From: Marinospirillum insulare DSM 21763
GTDB lineage: Bacteria > Pseudomonadota > Gammaproteobacteria > Pseudomonadales > Halomonadaceae
DNA: 64,000 nucleotides
Reading direction: 5' to 3'
Assembly: GCF_000686905.1 (NCBI RefSeq)
Contig: NZ_JMLW01000008.1
Span: 1 to 64,000, forward strand
The notes below the pieces were generated by a model, which was not told the DNA's origin, ran no database searches, and saw nothing but the letters and a program-made list of their open reading frames with translations. Positions 1 through 7,984 of this stretch are shown one piece after another. Positions within the stretch are counted from its first letter, which is position 1, and the number at the start of each line of letters is the position of its first letter. The translations under genes were made by a program, and so were the position numbers.

Positions 1-258
1 CGCTGCACTATCATAGATTGCATCCTCTACACCTTCGTCAGAAAATCCCATCACCTGTTGCAGTAAGTACATACGCAACATACGTGAAAGTCCCATGGCA
101 GGGCGCCCTTGTTTACCATCTGTCTTAGGATAAAAGGGTTCAATAACCGCTTCTAGAGCAGACCAAGGGACTAGACTTTCCAGATCTGCTAACAGGCGAT
201 CACGGCGGGTTTGTTTCTTTTTGCTAGTAAACTCAGCTTCGGAGAAAGAGATTTGCAT
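1..258 (-). CDS. IS5-family transposase, N-terminal part
   Basis: This is a partial gene: 86 codons are visible from the ATG at 258 to the window edge. The protein starts MQISFSEAEF and carries the N-terminal domain typical of IS5 transposases (DUF772): a basic segment with KKKQTRRDRLL, then VPWSALEAVIEPFYPKTDGK, then GRPAMGLSRMLRMYLLQQ and an acidic end around EDAIYD. The DDE catalytic domain lies outside the window, so it cannot be said whether the transposase is intact. There is no frameshift in the visible part. Confidence 0.85.
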   Translation of the reverse strand, partial: MQISFSEAEFTSKKKQTRRDRLLADLESLVPWSALEAVIEPFYPKTDGKQGRPAMGLSRMLRMYLLQQVMGFSDEGVEDAIYDSAA

Positions 259-333
259 AGTTTAGACTCAGAACTTAAGGTTTTAGGCTAGTTTACCAAA
301 TGCTGGCTGACTTAGGGTTTGTTCAGTGTTTCC
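1..333 (-). mobile_element. IS5-family insertion sequence, partial (one end)
   Basis: One end of an insertion sequence runs off the left edge of the window. Read on the minus strand, the element begins at 333 with GGAAACACTGAACAAACCC, a sequence of the kind that forms IS5-group terminal inverted repeats. About 75 bases later comes the ATG of a transposase gene at 258. Next to the end lies CTAA (334-337), which fits the 4-bp YTAR target typical of IS5 elements. The second end and the second copy of the target lie outside the window, so the duplication cannot be confirmed. The insertion point is inside the 3' end of the neighbouring MFS gene. Confidence 0.8.
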
Positions 334-1528
334 CTAATACTCGTTTTCTTGCGGGTTTTATTTCCTGCGCTAGCACTAATAAGCTGGTGGCAACCATAAA
401 GCTAAAGCTTGCCCAGAAAACACCCGTGGCTAACTGTTGATCAACCAACCATCCAAAGAGTAAAGGCCCTGCAATGGCACCAAAATTAAAGCCGGTGGAA
501 ACAATACCAAACACTTTTCCTTCTGAACCTTCTGGGGCAGCAGCTCTAACCAACATATCTCTTGAAGGCGCAACAATTCCAGTTAAGAAGCCGATTAGCG
601 TTAACGTTCCTATTAAAATAATGCCAGTTAAAGGCAGGTAAATAACCAACAACACCAACACAGCAGCCAAGCCAAAGGTTAGGGCTGCTAAAAAACCATG
701 TTGAGTTGTTTTATCAGCTAAATAACCACCAAAAAGCACTCCAAAGGCGCTAGCAAATAAAAACCCAGTTAAAGCTTGGTTAGCTAAAGCTAGGGGGGTG
801 TTGAAGCCTTCTACCAAGGCGGTAACAGAAAACTTTTCTATCGAGCCCGTACTTAAGCTTAGCAACATAAATAGCAGGGTTAATATGGCAAGGGTAAAGA
901 CGGGTAAGCGCAAGGGGCGAGTTTCTGCTGCTGGCTTACCTTCTTTTTCTACCGCAATATTAGCTGCTGAAATTTTAAACGAGCGGAAGTGCAAAAATGC
1001 CCAGACAATAAACCCTAGCAAAGCAGCAAAGGCAAAAGCCCAGCGCACATCTAAAATAAAAGAAATAGCTATAACAATGGGGGGTGCTAAAGCAGCACCT
1101 AAATAACCTGAAAAGGTATGAATAGAAAAAGCTCGCCCCATACGGTTGCTAGGCATACCTTTAGAAAGCAAGGCATAGTCGGCTGGGTGATACACACCAT
1201 TAGCTAAACCCGACAAGGCCATCGCTAAAATTAAAACTGGATAGCTTGGCATCAGCGCCAGCAATAAATAACTTAACCCACCTAAAAACAAAGCGCCCTT
1301 AAGCAGCGATTTAGCGCCCCACTTGTCTACCAAAAAACCGATGGGTGCTTGCACCAGTGCAGACACCACGCCAAACACAGCCAAGGCAAAGCCTAGCTGC
1401 ATAAAGTTAACCTGCATCATATCTGGCAATACAGGTAGTAAAGCTGGAATAACCAGCATGTAAAAGTGGCTGACTAGGTGAGCCGCTGATACTTGAGCCA
1501 ACAACCCTCGATTGGAAGACTGCACCAC
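323..1528 (-). CDS. MFS transporter with IS-modified C-terminus
   Basis: A 401-residue major facilitator superfamily permease of the inner membrane, with about 12 hydrophobic segments. The region near residues 65-71 (VDKWGAK) matches the MFS loop 2-3 signature, and FGGYLADKTT the matching loop in the second half. The substrate cannot be told from sequence. The listed start is a GTG at 1528; the next codon is also GTG (1525) and sits at a better distance (6 bases) from the AGGAG upstream. The last codons (GKH and stop) lie within the IS5-type end that begins at 333, so the native C-terminus has been replaced. It follows yicC on the same strand after about 20 bases and could be co-transcribed with it. 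Confidence 0.8.
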   Translation of the reverse strand: MVQSSNRGLLAQVSAAHLVSHFYMLVIPALLPVLPDMMQVNFMQLGFALAVFGVVSALVQAPIGFLVDKWGAKSLLKGALFLGGLSYLLLALMPSYPVLILAMALSGLANGVYHPADYALLSKGMPSNRMGRAFSIHTFSGYLGAALAPPIVIAISFILDVRWAFAFAALLGFIVWAFLHFRSFKISAANIAVEKEGKPAAETRPLRLPVFTLAILTLLFMLLSLSTGSIEKFSVTALVEGFNTPLALANQALTGFLFASAFGVLFGGYLADKTTQHGFLAALTFGLAAVLVLLVIYLPLTGIILIGTLTLIGFLTGIVAPSRDMLVRAAAPEGSEGKVFGIVSTGFNFGAIAGPLLFGWLVDQQLATGVFWASFSFMVATSLLVLAQEIKPARKRVLGKH

Positions 1529-1549
1529 CTTCTCCTAAAGCTAATTTAG

Positions 1550-2410
1550 CTACTCTATATTTTGAATTTGCTCACGCATTTGTTCCACCAGCACTTTTAA
1601 GTCTACGGACACTTGGGTCATTTCCATGCTCATAGCTTTAGAGCCTAGGGTATTGGCTTCGCGGTTCATTTCTTGCATTAAAAAATCTAGCCGGCGGCCT
1701 ATGGGTTGGTTACTTTTTAGAGCACGGTACACTTCTTTTATATGGGTGGTTAGCCTATCTAGTTCTTCCATCACATCTTGTTTTTGCGCCAAAATCACTA
1801 TTTCTTGTTCTAATCTGGCTGGGTCTACTTCTACTTGTAGCTTTTGCGCTTTTTCTAATAGATTGCTTCGCCAAGCTTCTAGTGCAGCAGGCAGGTAATT
1901 CTGTGCTGTTATTAGGTGTTGGTTAATTTGTTCTAGGCGATCTTCTATTAACTTGGCTAGCTCTACCCCTTCACGTTGGCGGTGGGCTTTTAAATCTGCT
2001 AAAGCCTCATGAAAGAGTTCCATAGCCACTTTTTTTACTTCACCTTCATCGGTTTTTTTGCTTTGCATAACACCTGGCCACTGCAATAACCGCAGTGGGT
2101 CTAGTGAAGCTGCAGGGGTGCGATTGTAAATTTGGTCTGCTGCGGTTATCAGCTGGTCTAGCAAGGCTGCATTTACTTCTAGCTGGGCATTATCTTCTGC
2201 TGGGTAAAACCTAAGCGTTAAATCAAGCTTACCGCGTGATAGTGCTTGGCGTAGTTCATTACGGACGAGTGGCTCTAAGTCTCTTAGGGTTTCTGGTAAA
2301 CGAAAACTAGGCTCTAGGTAGCGTTGATTAACTGAGCGAATCTCCCAGCTTAGGCTGCCCCAAGGCTGGTGAGTTTCTCGGCGGGCAAAAGCAGTCATAC
2401 TGGCGGTCAT
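1550..2410 (-). CDS. yicC: YicC-family endoribonuclease
   Basis: A 286-residue protein of the YicC/YloC family (N-terminal YicC-like domain, C-terminal DUF1732). In E. coli the family member is an endoribonuclease acting on RNA, including small RNAs. The N-terminus [12 protein letters not shown] closely resembles E. coli YicC, and [15 protein letters not shown] and the C-terminal [21 protein letters not shown] are family hallmarks. The length is normal. The start is supported by AAGGA upstream on the minus strand. It is divergent from rph (63 bases between the starts), the same arrangement as in Pseudomonas and enterobacteria. Confidence 0.93.
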   Translation of the reverse strand: MTASMTAFARRETHQPWGSLSWEIRSVNQRYLEPSFRLPETLRDLEPLVRNELRQALSRGKLDLTLRFYPAEDNAQLEVNAALLDQLITAADQIYNRTPAASLDPLRLLQWPGVMQSKKTDEGEVKKVAMELFHEALADLKAHRQREGVELAKLIEDRLEQINQHLITAQNYLPAALEAWRSNLLEKAQKLQVEVDPARLEQEIVILAQKQDVMEELDRLTTHIKEVYRALKSNQPIGRRLDFLMQEMNREANTLGSKAMSMEMTQVSVDLKVLVEQMREQIQNIE

Positions 2411-2473
2411 GAAATATCCTTCTGGGTGGTATACTGGCCAACTATTTTATTCACTAGCTTCAGGAAAATATTA

Positions 2474-3193
2474 ATGCGTCCAAGTGGTAGAGCTGTCGAT
2501 CAAGCACGTGAAGTCAAAATTATCCGTCATTTTACCAGTCATGCCGAAGGTTCGGTGCTGGTGTGTTTCGGTAATACTCAGGTCATTTGCACCGCTAGTG
2601 TTGAAAAGGGTGTGCCTCGCTGGTTACAAGGTAAAGGCCAAGGCTGGATTACAGCAGAATATGGCATGTTACCAAGATCTACCCACACACGTAATAGACG
2701 TGAAGCAACCAGTGGTAAGCAGGGTGGTCGTACTTTAGAAATTCAGCGTTTAATTGGCCGTTCTTTACGCGCTGCAATAGACCTTAAAAAACTGGGTGAG
2801 TTTACTATCACGCTAGATTGCGATGTTATTCAAGCCGATGGTGGTACGCGTACTGCTTCTATTACGGGTGCTTGTGTGGCTTTGGTTGATGCTTTACGCA
2901 GCTTGCAGCTAAACAAGAGCATTAAAACGGATCCGTTTAAGCAGTTTGTCGCTTCGGTATCTGTGGGTATGTATAAGGGTGAAGCGGTATTAGATTTGGA
3001 TTACCCAGAAGACTCTAACTGCGAAACCGACATGAATGTGGTGATGACGCAGGAGGGTAAATTTATTGAGGTGCAAGGTACTGCTGAAGGCGTGGCTTTT
3101 AGCCGTGATGAAATGGATGCCATGTTAGAGCTGGCTGAAAAAGGTTGCCGTGAGTTGTTGGTGATTCAGCAGCAAGCTTTACAAGCACTTTAA
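2474..3193 (+). CDS. rph: Ribonuclease PH
   Basis: A phosphate-dependent 3' exoribonuclease that trims the 3' ends of tRNA precursors. The protein has 239 residues, the usual family length, starting [15 protein letters not shown] longer open frame exists upstream, but the ATG at 2474 with AGGAAA just before it matches the family start. Hallmarks are [16 protein letters not shown] (phosphate-binding arginine region), LTRT-like [11 protein letters not shown] as [18 protein letters not shown], and the C-terminal [15 protein letters not shown]. It is divergent from yicC; a strong hairpin follows the stop codon. Confidence 0.97.
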   Translation: MRPSGRAVDQAREVKIIRHFTSHAEGSVLVCFGNTQVICTASVEKGVPRWLQGKGQGWITAEYGMLPRSTHTRNRREATSGKQGGRTLEIQRLIGRSLRAAIDLKKLGEFTITLDCDVIQADGGTRTASITGACVALVDALRSLQLNKSIKTDPFKQFVASVSVGMYKGEAVLDLDYPEDSNCETDMNVVMTQEGKFIEVQGTAEGVAFSRDEMDAMLELAEKGCRELLVIQQQALQAL

Positions 3194-3202
3194 AGCGAAT
3201 GC

Positions 3203-3232
3203 CTGGGGTTTTATTGATTAATAAAACCCCAG
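3203..3232. terminator. Hairpin between convergent rph and crc
   Basis: A perfect 13-bp inverted repeat (arms 3203-3215 and 3220-3232, loop GATT) lies 10 bases after the rph stop and 18 bases before the crc stop. The arms are CTGGGGTTTTATT and its complement, so the U-run is partly inside the stem. It probably ends transcription from both sides, although there is no separate long T-run. Confidence 0.6.
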
Positions 3233-3250
3233 TGCAGCCTAGTTAAGTTG

Positions 3251-4006
3251 CTAAAGATCGTACTCTACAATAATAGGTGCATGGTCTGAGAAGTTAACAC
3301 TTCTGTCTATCCAAGCATCTTTAATGTTTTTGCGTAGATTAGGCCCTACAACCTGATAATCTAAGCGCCAGCCTTCTTGCCTTTGACGCTCTAACTTAGG
3401 GTTAGGCCAAAAGGTAAACTGGTCGGTATCTCGATTAACTTCTCTAAAGGCATCAATAAAGCTAAGCGGACCAAATACTTGATCCATCCAAGCCCGTTCT
3501 TCAGGACGAAAACCTATGCTTAGCTGGTTATCTTGCCAGTTAGCTAGATCTATTGTCTTATGCGCTATATTCCAAGTACCACAAATAATAAACTCGCGGC
3601 GCTTACGGCGAAGCTTAGTTAGAAACTCTAAAAACTGTTCTAAAAATAGCTTTTTCTCTGCAGGGTTAGCGCCTGATGGCATTAAGAAGCTTGCAACACT
3701 AACTTTTTCAAAGTCAGCCTGCATAAAGCGTCCTTCTCGGTCGGCTAGTTCAAAGCCTAGGCCTGTCATAACCGCTTTAGGTGTTTTACGACAGTAAATA
3801 CCTGTGCCAGAGAAGTCGTCTTGTTCGGCATCAAAAAAGTACCCTTCCCAACCCTCTGGACGCTCAATAGCATCACCTAGCTTCCAGCTTTTTGTACGCA
3901 CATCTTGAACGCATACAACATCAGCATCCTGATCTTTCAACCAGTCTAGAAACCCTTTTTCAACGGCTTGCTTAATTCCGCCAACATTAAGGCTGATAAC
4001 TTTCAT
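3251..4006 (-). CDS. crc: Crc: catabolite repression control protein (exonuclease III fold)
   Basis: A 251-residue protein of the exonuclease III / endonuclease-phosphatase fold. Its place between rph and a divergent pyrE, and stretches such as LRRKRREFI and TGLGFELADREGRFMQADF, identify it as Crc of the Pseudomonas type rather than a true ExoIII. Crc works with Hfq to repress translation of catabolic mRNAs. Compared with ExoIII, the metal-binding Glu is Asp (D35) and the catalytic Asp of GDxN is Thr (T144), while N7, N146, D216 and H242 remain, so nuclease activity is doubtful. The ATG at 4006 was chosen because the family begins MxIISxN; the frame runs further upstream. Confidence 0.85.
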   Translation of the reverse strand: MKVISLNVGGIKQAVEKGFLDWLKDQDADVVCVQDVRTKSWKLGDAIERPEGWEGYFFDAEQDDFSGTGIYCRKTPKAVMTGLGFELADREGRFMQADFEKVSVASFLMPSGANPAEKKLFLEQFLEFLTKLRRKRREFIICGTWNIAHKTIDLANWQDNQLSIGFRPEERAWMDQVFGPLSFIDAFREVNRDTDQFTFWPNPKLERQRQEGWRLDYQVVGPNLRKNIKDAWIDRSVNFSDHAPIIVEYDL

Positions 4007-4185
4007 GCGTAGTTGTTCCCATTCCAGCGTGTGACTAATTTGGATAAAGTGTATGATACCTGCCAACAGGCCTTTAGGGAATTACTCTTAACCCTAGTCG
4101 CCGATATGAGGCACTTTGTCGCAACCTATTACTTAATGCACAATGCTTTGAATACAATTTATGAAACAAGTTATTGGATCTCTAC

Positions 4186-4830
4186 ATGCTCGATTACCAA
4201 AAAGACTTTATTAACTTTGCGCTAAGCCAAGAAGTGCTACGTTTTGGTGAGTTTACTTTAAAGTCTGGCCGAACCAGCCCTTATTTTTTTAATGCTGGGT
4301 TGTTTAACTCAGGAGAGGCTTTGGTTCAACTAGGTAAAAGCTACGCTGAAACCATTATTCGGTCTGAAATAGAGTTTGATGTTTTATTTGGTCCTGCTTA
4401 TAAAGGCATACCTTTAGGTTCTGCAACCGCTGCTATGTTAGCTGAACACCACAAGAAACCTACGCCCTTTGCTTTTAATCGAAAAGAGGTAAAAGCACAC
4501 GGAGAAGGTGGTCAATTGGTCGGTGCAAGCATGCAAGGCAAGCGCGTTTTAATCATTGATGATGTAATAACTGCGGGTACTGCTATTCGTGAAGTTTTAC
4601 CTTTAATAGAAGAAGCAGGTGGTGTGGTTGCAGGTGTGGTTATTGCTTTAAATCGTCAAGAACGTGGTCAGGGTGATAGATCTGCTATTCAAGAAGTTGA
4701 ACAAGATTTAGGGATTCCTGTCATTAACATTATTGCCCTAGCTGATGTATTGGAGTTTGCTTCTAATCAGCCAGAGTTAACTCAGCATGTTGATGCAATT
4801 AAAGCCTACCATCAAGCTTACGGTGTTTAA
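4186..4830 (+). CDS. pyrE: Orotate phosphoribosyltransferase
   Basis: Makes orotidine 5'-phosphate from orotate and PRPP, step five of pyrimidine synthesis. The protein has 214 residues. [17 protein letters not shown], the [10 protein letters not shown] region, and the PRPP motif [16 protein letters not shown] match E. coli PyrE along its length. The start ATG at 4186 ([15 protein letters not shown]) aligns with the family start; an upstream TTG at 4174 is less likely. The ribosome-binding site is weak. The gene is divergent from crc, with 179 bases between the starts. Confidence 0.96.
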   Translation: MLDYQKDFINFALSQEVLRFGEFTLKSGRTSPYFFNAGLFNSGEALVQLGKSYAETIIRSEIEFDVLFGPAYKGIPLGSATAAMLAEHHKKPTPFAFNRKEVKAHGEGGQLVGASMQGKRVLIIDDVITAGTAIREVLPLIEEAGGVVAGVVIALNRQERGQGDRSAIQEVEQDLGIPVINIIALADVLEFASNQPELTQHVDAIKAYHQAYGV

Positions 4831-4862
4831 TTTTTGTACTTATATTAAAGGAAAAATGCATT

Positions 4863-5450
4863 ATGTTTGCTAAAAAAATTGTCTCTAGCGTTATTAGTGT
4901 TTTATTTCTTGGTATTACTGCCTCTAGTGCTTTTGCAGCTAAATCGATTGAAGCAAACCTCAGTAACGATACTGCACAGGTAGAATTTGATACTAAATTA
5001 GCCAGCACATCCAATCTCTATGTTAATGGCAGCCTCCTTTATACTGAAGAAGACGATAACCACTCTGCCATTGTTGGCACGCTTGGCTTCCAAGGCGTAG
5101 AAACCAACAACAAAACTTACCGTGCAGCTGTTGGTGGGCGCTTATACTTTTATGACTACAGCAGTTTAAATGGTGCTGCTGTTGCAGTGGGTGGTATGTT
5201 TTACCATACAATTCCTGGCGCACAACGCTTATCCGCAGGTGGTTATGGTTGGTTTGCACCTCAAGTCACTAGCTTTGGTAATACCGAACAAATTTATGAG
5301 CTGGGTGGCCGTGTTGCTTTCCGCGTTATTCAAAATACTGATGTTTTTGTTGGCTACCGTTATTTAAAGCTTAAACATGAAAAGTCTGGCGTGAAATTTA
5401 ATGACCCACTAGAAAAAGGTCCGCATGTTGGCTTCCGCTTGAACTTTTAA
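4863..5450 (+). CDS. YfaZ-family outer membrane protein
   Basis: A 195-residue exported protein. Residues 1-25 form a signal peptide (positively charged start, hydrophobic core, SSAFA cleavage site). The rest is built of alternating polar and hydrophobic strands with many Tyr and Gly (for example VAVGGMFYH and FVGYRYLKLKHE) and ends in HVGFRLNF with a terminal Phe, as usual for outer-membrane beta-barrels. The pattern matches the YfaZ family; the function of the family is not known. An AAAGGAAAAA tract lies upstream of the ATG. It follows pyrE by 32 bases and may be co-transcribed. Confidence 0.75.
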   Translation: MFAKKIVSSVISVLFLGITASSAFAAKSIEANLSNDTAQVEFDTKLASTSNLYVNGSLLYTEEDDNHSAIVGTLGFQGVETNNKTYRAAVGGRLYFYDYSSLNGAAVAVGGMFYHTIPGAQRLSAGGYGWFAPQVTSFGNTEQIYELGGRVAFRVIQNTDVFVGYRYLKLKHEKSGVKFNDPLEKGPHVGFRLNF

Positions 5451-5554
5451 GCGAAAACCCTTCGGTCACTCTTATTTTTGGCAAGCTACTTAGAAGCTGC
5501 TGTAATTGTTGCAGAAGTTTTTAACTCCAATGACAAAAATATAAGAGATCGCTA

Positions 5555-5977
5555 ATGACTAGTTCATTAAAAATGAATCGCCAGGCTATGGTGAGTTTTT
5601 TACAAACTGAGTTTCCTCAATACGTTGGTGAGGTAAGTGAAGTAGAGGCCAATTACAGCTTATTGCGCCAACCAATCAATGAAACTCACCTTCGCCCTGG
5701 TGGCACTGTTTCAGGCCCCACTTTAATGGCCTTAGCCGATGTAGCCCTTTATGTAGCGATTCTTTCTAAAATTGGCCCTGTCGCCTTAGCTGTTACAACT
5801 GATTTCACTATTCATTTTTTAAACAAGCCTCGTGCTGACCGCGCTATTATGGCTAAAGCTAGCCTATTAAAGCAGGGGAAGCGCTTGGTTATAGGTGAAG
5901 TAGAGCTCTATAGCGAAGGGGAAACAGACCTAGTCGCCCATGTTGTTGCTACCTACTCAGTACCACCGCTAAAATAA
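5555..5977 (+). CDS. PaaI-family thioesterase (hotdog fold)
   Basis: A 140-residue single-domain hotdog-fold protein. The motif LRPGGTVSGPTLMALADVALY (residues about 46-66) is the PaaI/YbdB-type active-site loop and helix, and AVTTDFTIHFLNKP is the matching central strand. Members hydrolyse acyl-CoA thioesters, probably acyl or aryl-CoA esters; the substrate here cannot be told. Length is usual. It stands alone on the plus strand ahead of thiS, without evident functional link to its neighbours. Confidence 0.83.
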   Translation: MTSSLKMNRQAMVSFLQTEFPQYVGEVSEVEANYSLLRQPINETHLRPGGTVSGPTLMALADVALYVAILSKIGPVALAVTTDFTIHFLNKPRADRAIMAKASLLKQGKRLVIGEVELYSEGETDLVAHVVATYSVPPLK

Positions 5978-6025
5978 CATTAGCACCCTAGCATTCCCCT
6001 CCTAAGGCTAAAATCCGTTAGAATA

Positions 6026-6048
6026 TCCACCTTTATAATGGAGGTGGA
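6026..6048 (+). promoter_or_regulatory. Hairpin covering the thiS ribosome-binding site
   Basis: TCCACCT (6026-6032) is fully complementary to AGGTGGA (6042-6048), with two further G-T pairs inside and the loop ATAAT. The right arm contains the complete Shine-Dalgarno sequence of thiS, whose ATG starts at 6050. If it forms in the mRNA the hairpin would block ribosome binding. No TPP riboswitch core was recognised in the short upstream region, so this may be the translational control of thiS, or chance. Confidence 0.45.
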
Positions 6049-6049
6049 C

Positions 6050-6250
6050 ATGCAAATACGTTTGAATGGGCAAGCCTATGCGCTTGCCGAGTCAGCTAGT
6101 ATTGTCGATCTGCTAGAGCAGTTAGACTTAACGGGTAAGCGGTTAGCTGTTGAAATTAATGAAGCCATCATTCCTAAAAGCCGTCATGCCGAAACTTTTC
6201 TACAAGCAAATGACCAAGTAGAAATTGTGCATGCTATAGGTGGTGGTTAA
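6050..6250 (+). CDS. thiS: Sulfur carrier protein ThiS
   Basis: A 66-residue ubiquitin-fold sulfur carrier that, as a C-terminal thiocarboxylate, gives sulfur to the thiazole ring of thiamine. It begins MQIRLNGQAY and ends in the required AIGGG. The ATG at 6050 follows GGAGGTGG at the right distance; an ATG at 6038 in frame overlaps that site and is less likely. thiG follows after 43 bases. The adenylating partner ThiF is not in the window, so ThiS must be activated by a protein encoded elsewhere. Confidence 0.93.
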   Translation: MQIRLNGQAYALAESASIVDLLEQLDLTGKRLAVEINEAIIPKSRHAETFLQANDQVEIVHAIGGG

Positions 6251-6293
6251 GTTTTAAGTCCTACCCACTCATACTATTTTAAGAGATACCTTG

Positions 6294-7076
6294 ATGAACT
6301 CAGACACATTTAAAATTGGTCAGCGCGAATTTTCATCTCGTCTACTCGTTGGTACAGGGAAATACAAAGATCTACAGGAAACCGCCAGCGCTATAGAAAC
6401 AACAGGCGCGGAGATAGTTACCTTTGCAGTGCGCCGCACTAATATTGGGCAGAACCAAGATGAGCCTAATTTATTAGACGTTATTTCTCCAGACCGCTAT
6501 ACGCTGCTACCTAATACAGCAGGCTGTTATAACGCCAAAGACTCGGTTCGCACCTGTATGTTGGCGCGTGAACTATTAGACGGTCATAACCTGGTTAAAT
6601 TAGAAGTCTTGGGTGATCAAAAAACCCTTTACCCCAATATGCGTGAAACCCTGATTGCGACTGAGCAGTTAATGGCTGAGGGTTTTGAGGTAATGGTCTA
6701 CTGCAACGATGACCCCATAGCAGCTAAAGAGTTAGAAGATATGGGCTGTGTGGCGATTATGCCCTTAGGCTCCTTAATTGGTTCTGGTTTAGGTATTCTT
6801 AACCCGCACAATATTCGTTTAATTATGGAAGAAGCCAAAGTGCCTGTTTTGGTTGATGCTGGCGTAGGTACTGCTTCTGATGCTGCCTTTGCAATGGAAA
6901 TGGGCTGTACGGGTGTGCTAATGAACACAGCCATTGCCCATGCTAATAACCCAGTGCTTATGGCAAGGGCGATGAAAAAAGCCATTCAAGCTGGCCGCGA
7001 AGCTTACTTAGCAGGACGCATGGTTAAAAAAGCCTACGCCAGTGCTAGTTCACCACTGGAAGGACTAATCAAATAA
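6294..7076 (+). CDS. thiG: Thiazole synthase ThiG
   Basis: Forms the thiazole phosphate of thiamine from deoxyxylulose phosphate, dehydroglycine and ThiS thiocarboxylate. The protein has 260 residues with a TIM-barrel pattern: [10 protein letters not shown] near residue 16, the Schiff-base lysine in VKLEVLGD (K102), [14 protein letters not shown] and the phosphate loop [14 protein letters not shown]. The ATG at 6294 is preferred over the TTG at 6291. The stop overlaps the start of trmB by one base (TAATG), so the two are translationally coupled. Confidence 0.96.
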   Translation: MNSDTFKIGQREFSSRLLVGTGKYKDLQETASAIETTGAEIVTFAVRRTNIGQNQDEPNLLDVISPDRYTLLPNTAGCYNAKDSVRTCMLARELLDGHNLVKLEVLGDQKTLYPNMRETLIATEQLMAEGFEVMVYCNDDPIAAKELEDMGCVAIMPLGSLIGSGLGILNPHNIRLIMEEAKVPVLVDAGVGTASDAAFAMEMGCTGVLMNTAIAHANNPVLMARAMKKAIQAGREAYLAGRMVKKAYASASSPLEGLIK

Positions 7077-7813
7077 TGAGCAATTTAGACCCTTCCAACC
7101 TAGTAAACAAGCATGATCGTGCTGATGATGCGATTCACGACAAACGTATTCGTAGCTTTGTATTACGCCAAGGTCGCATGACAGGTTTGCAGCAAAGAGG
7201 TATCTCTGAGTTTTTACCTAAATTGGGACTTAAAATTGAAGATGGCGCTTTTGATGCTTCTGAAATTTTTGGGCGTGAAGCACCTTTAGTTGTGGAAGTA
7301 GGTTTTGGTATGGGTGGCTCTTTATTAGAGCAGGTACAAGCCATGCCCGACCATAATTTTGTAGGCATTGAAGTTCATTTGCCGGGTGTAGGTAAGCTAA
7401 TGGGTGAAGCAGGTGACTTGGGTGTAAATAACCTTAGGGTTTACCACGCTGATGCCGTAGAAGTGCTTAACCAATGCTTTCCCGATAATTCGATTGATTT
7501 ATTCCAGCTATTTTTTCCTGATCCTTGGCATAAAAAGAAGCACCATAAACGCCGTATAGTTCAGCCACCTTTTGTTGAGACTATTCGCAAAAAGCTAAAA
7601 ATAGGTGGCCGCTTCCATTTAGCTACCGATTGGGAAGCTTACTCCGAACACATGCGAGACGTAATGAGTGCCGCGCCTGGCTACCAGAACACCGCAGCCG
7701 AAGGTGAGAATTTTGTACCCCGCCCAGCTTCACGCCCCTTAACCAAGTTCGAGTTGCGTGGCGAGAAGTTAGGGCATGGTGTTTGGGATTTGATTTATGA
7801 ACGCACTAGCTAG
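7076..7813 (+). CDS. trmB: tRNA (guanine-N7-)-methyltransferase TrmB
   Basis: Methylates G46 in the variable loop of tRNA with S-adenosylmethionine. The protein has 245 residues. The SAM-binding motif VEVGFGMGGS (about residues 72-81), VGIEVHLPGVG, and the family hallmark FFPDPWHKKKHHKRR are all present. The N-terminal 40 residues are charged, as usual. It is the last gene of thiS-thiG-trmB; SAM use links it loosely to the SAH recycling gene that follows, but ahcY has its own leader. Confidence 0.96.
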   Translation: MSNLDPSNLVNKHDRADDAIHDKRIRSFVLRQGRMTGLQQRGISEFLPKLGLKIEDGAFDASEIFGREAPLVVEVGFGMGGSLLEQVQAMPDHNFVGIEVHLPGVGKLMGEAGDLGVNNLRVYHADAVEVLNQCFPDNSIDLFQLFFPDPWHKKKHHKRRIVQPPFVETIRKKLKIGGRFHLATDWEAYSEHMRDVMSAAPGYQNTAAEGENFVPRPASRPLTKFELRGEKLGHGVWDLIYERTS

Positions 7814-7814
7814 C

Positions 7815-7842
7815 TGCAAGGCTTGAAGGGCTAGGTTATAAT
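7815..7842 (+). promoter_or_regulatory. Probable promoter of ahcY leader
   Basis: A perfect TATAAT -10 element (7837-7842) stands about 15 bases before the first conserved base of the SAH riboswitch, so a transcript starting near 7849-7850 would include the entire aptamer. The -35 region is poor (TGCAAG at 7815-7820, 16-bp spacing). The call rests on the -10 and its position. Confidence 0.5.
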
Positions 7843-7856
7843 AGGTTTCCCTGTAC

Positions 7857-7925
7857 TGAGGGGCGCTGCAGCAGCATTTTCTGTCAGGCTCAGATCAGGA
7901 ATTAAAGATTAACGGCGCCCGTTAA
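7857..7925 (+). promoter_or_regulatory. SAH riboswitch upstream of ahcY
   Basis: The leader contains the conserved core of the S-adenosylhomocysteine riboswitch. GGGCGC (7861-7866) pairs with GCGCCC (7915-7920) as stem P1. The segment GCTGCAGCAGC follows P1, CAGGCTC (7885-7891) is the conserved ligand-pocket segment, and AACGG precedes the 3' side of P1. In this class SAH binding turns on downstream genes that remove SAH, which fits ahcY starting about 60 bases later. The site after the aptamer that mediates the switch (pairing with the region before the RBS CGGAG) cannot be settled by reading. Confidence 0.9.
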
Positions 7926-7984
7926 ACCGATGCGATAGCTAATCATTGTTTATTAGTTATCAATTCTGCTAAACGGAGTGTTTT

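Noticed and set aside
798-1106. Open frame on the plus strand inside the MFS gene
   Set aside because: It mirrors the codons of the MFS protein, lacks a ribosome-binding site and has no recognisable family; treated as a shadow.
2489-2520. GCACGTGAAG in rph, and similar CACGTG cores in dctP and gyrB, as parS sites
   Set aside because: Only the CACGTG core is shared; the flanking TGTTN and NAACA are missing.
4855-4863. ATG at 4855 as start of the YfaZ-like gene
   Set aside because: It is out of frame with the signal peptide; the ATG at 4863 fits.
5451-5554. Terminator after the YfaZ-like gene
   Set aside because: Only short, imperfect inverted repeats (CTGC/GCAG) and no convincing stem before a T-run.
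5978-6049. TPP riboswitch upstream of thiS
   Set aside because: The space is too short and lacks the CTGAGA and ACCTGA-type segments.
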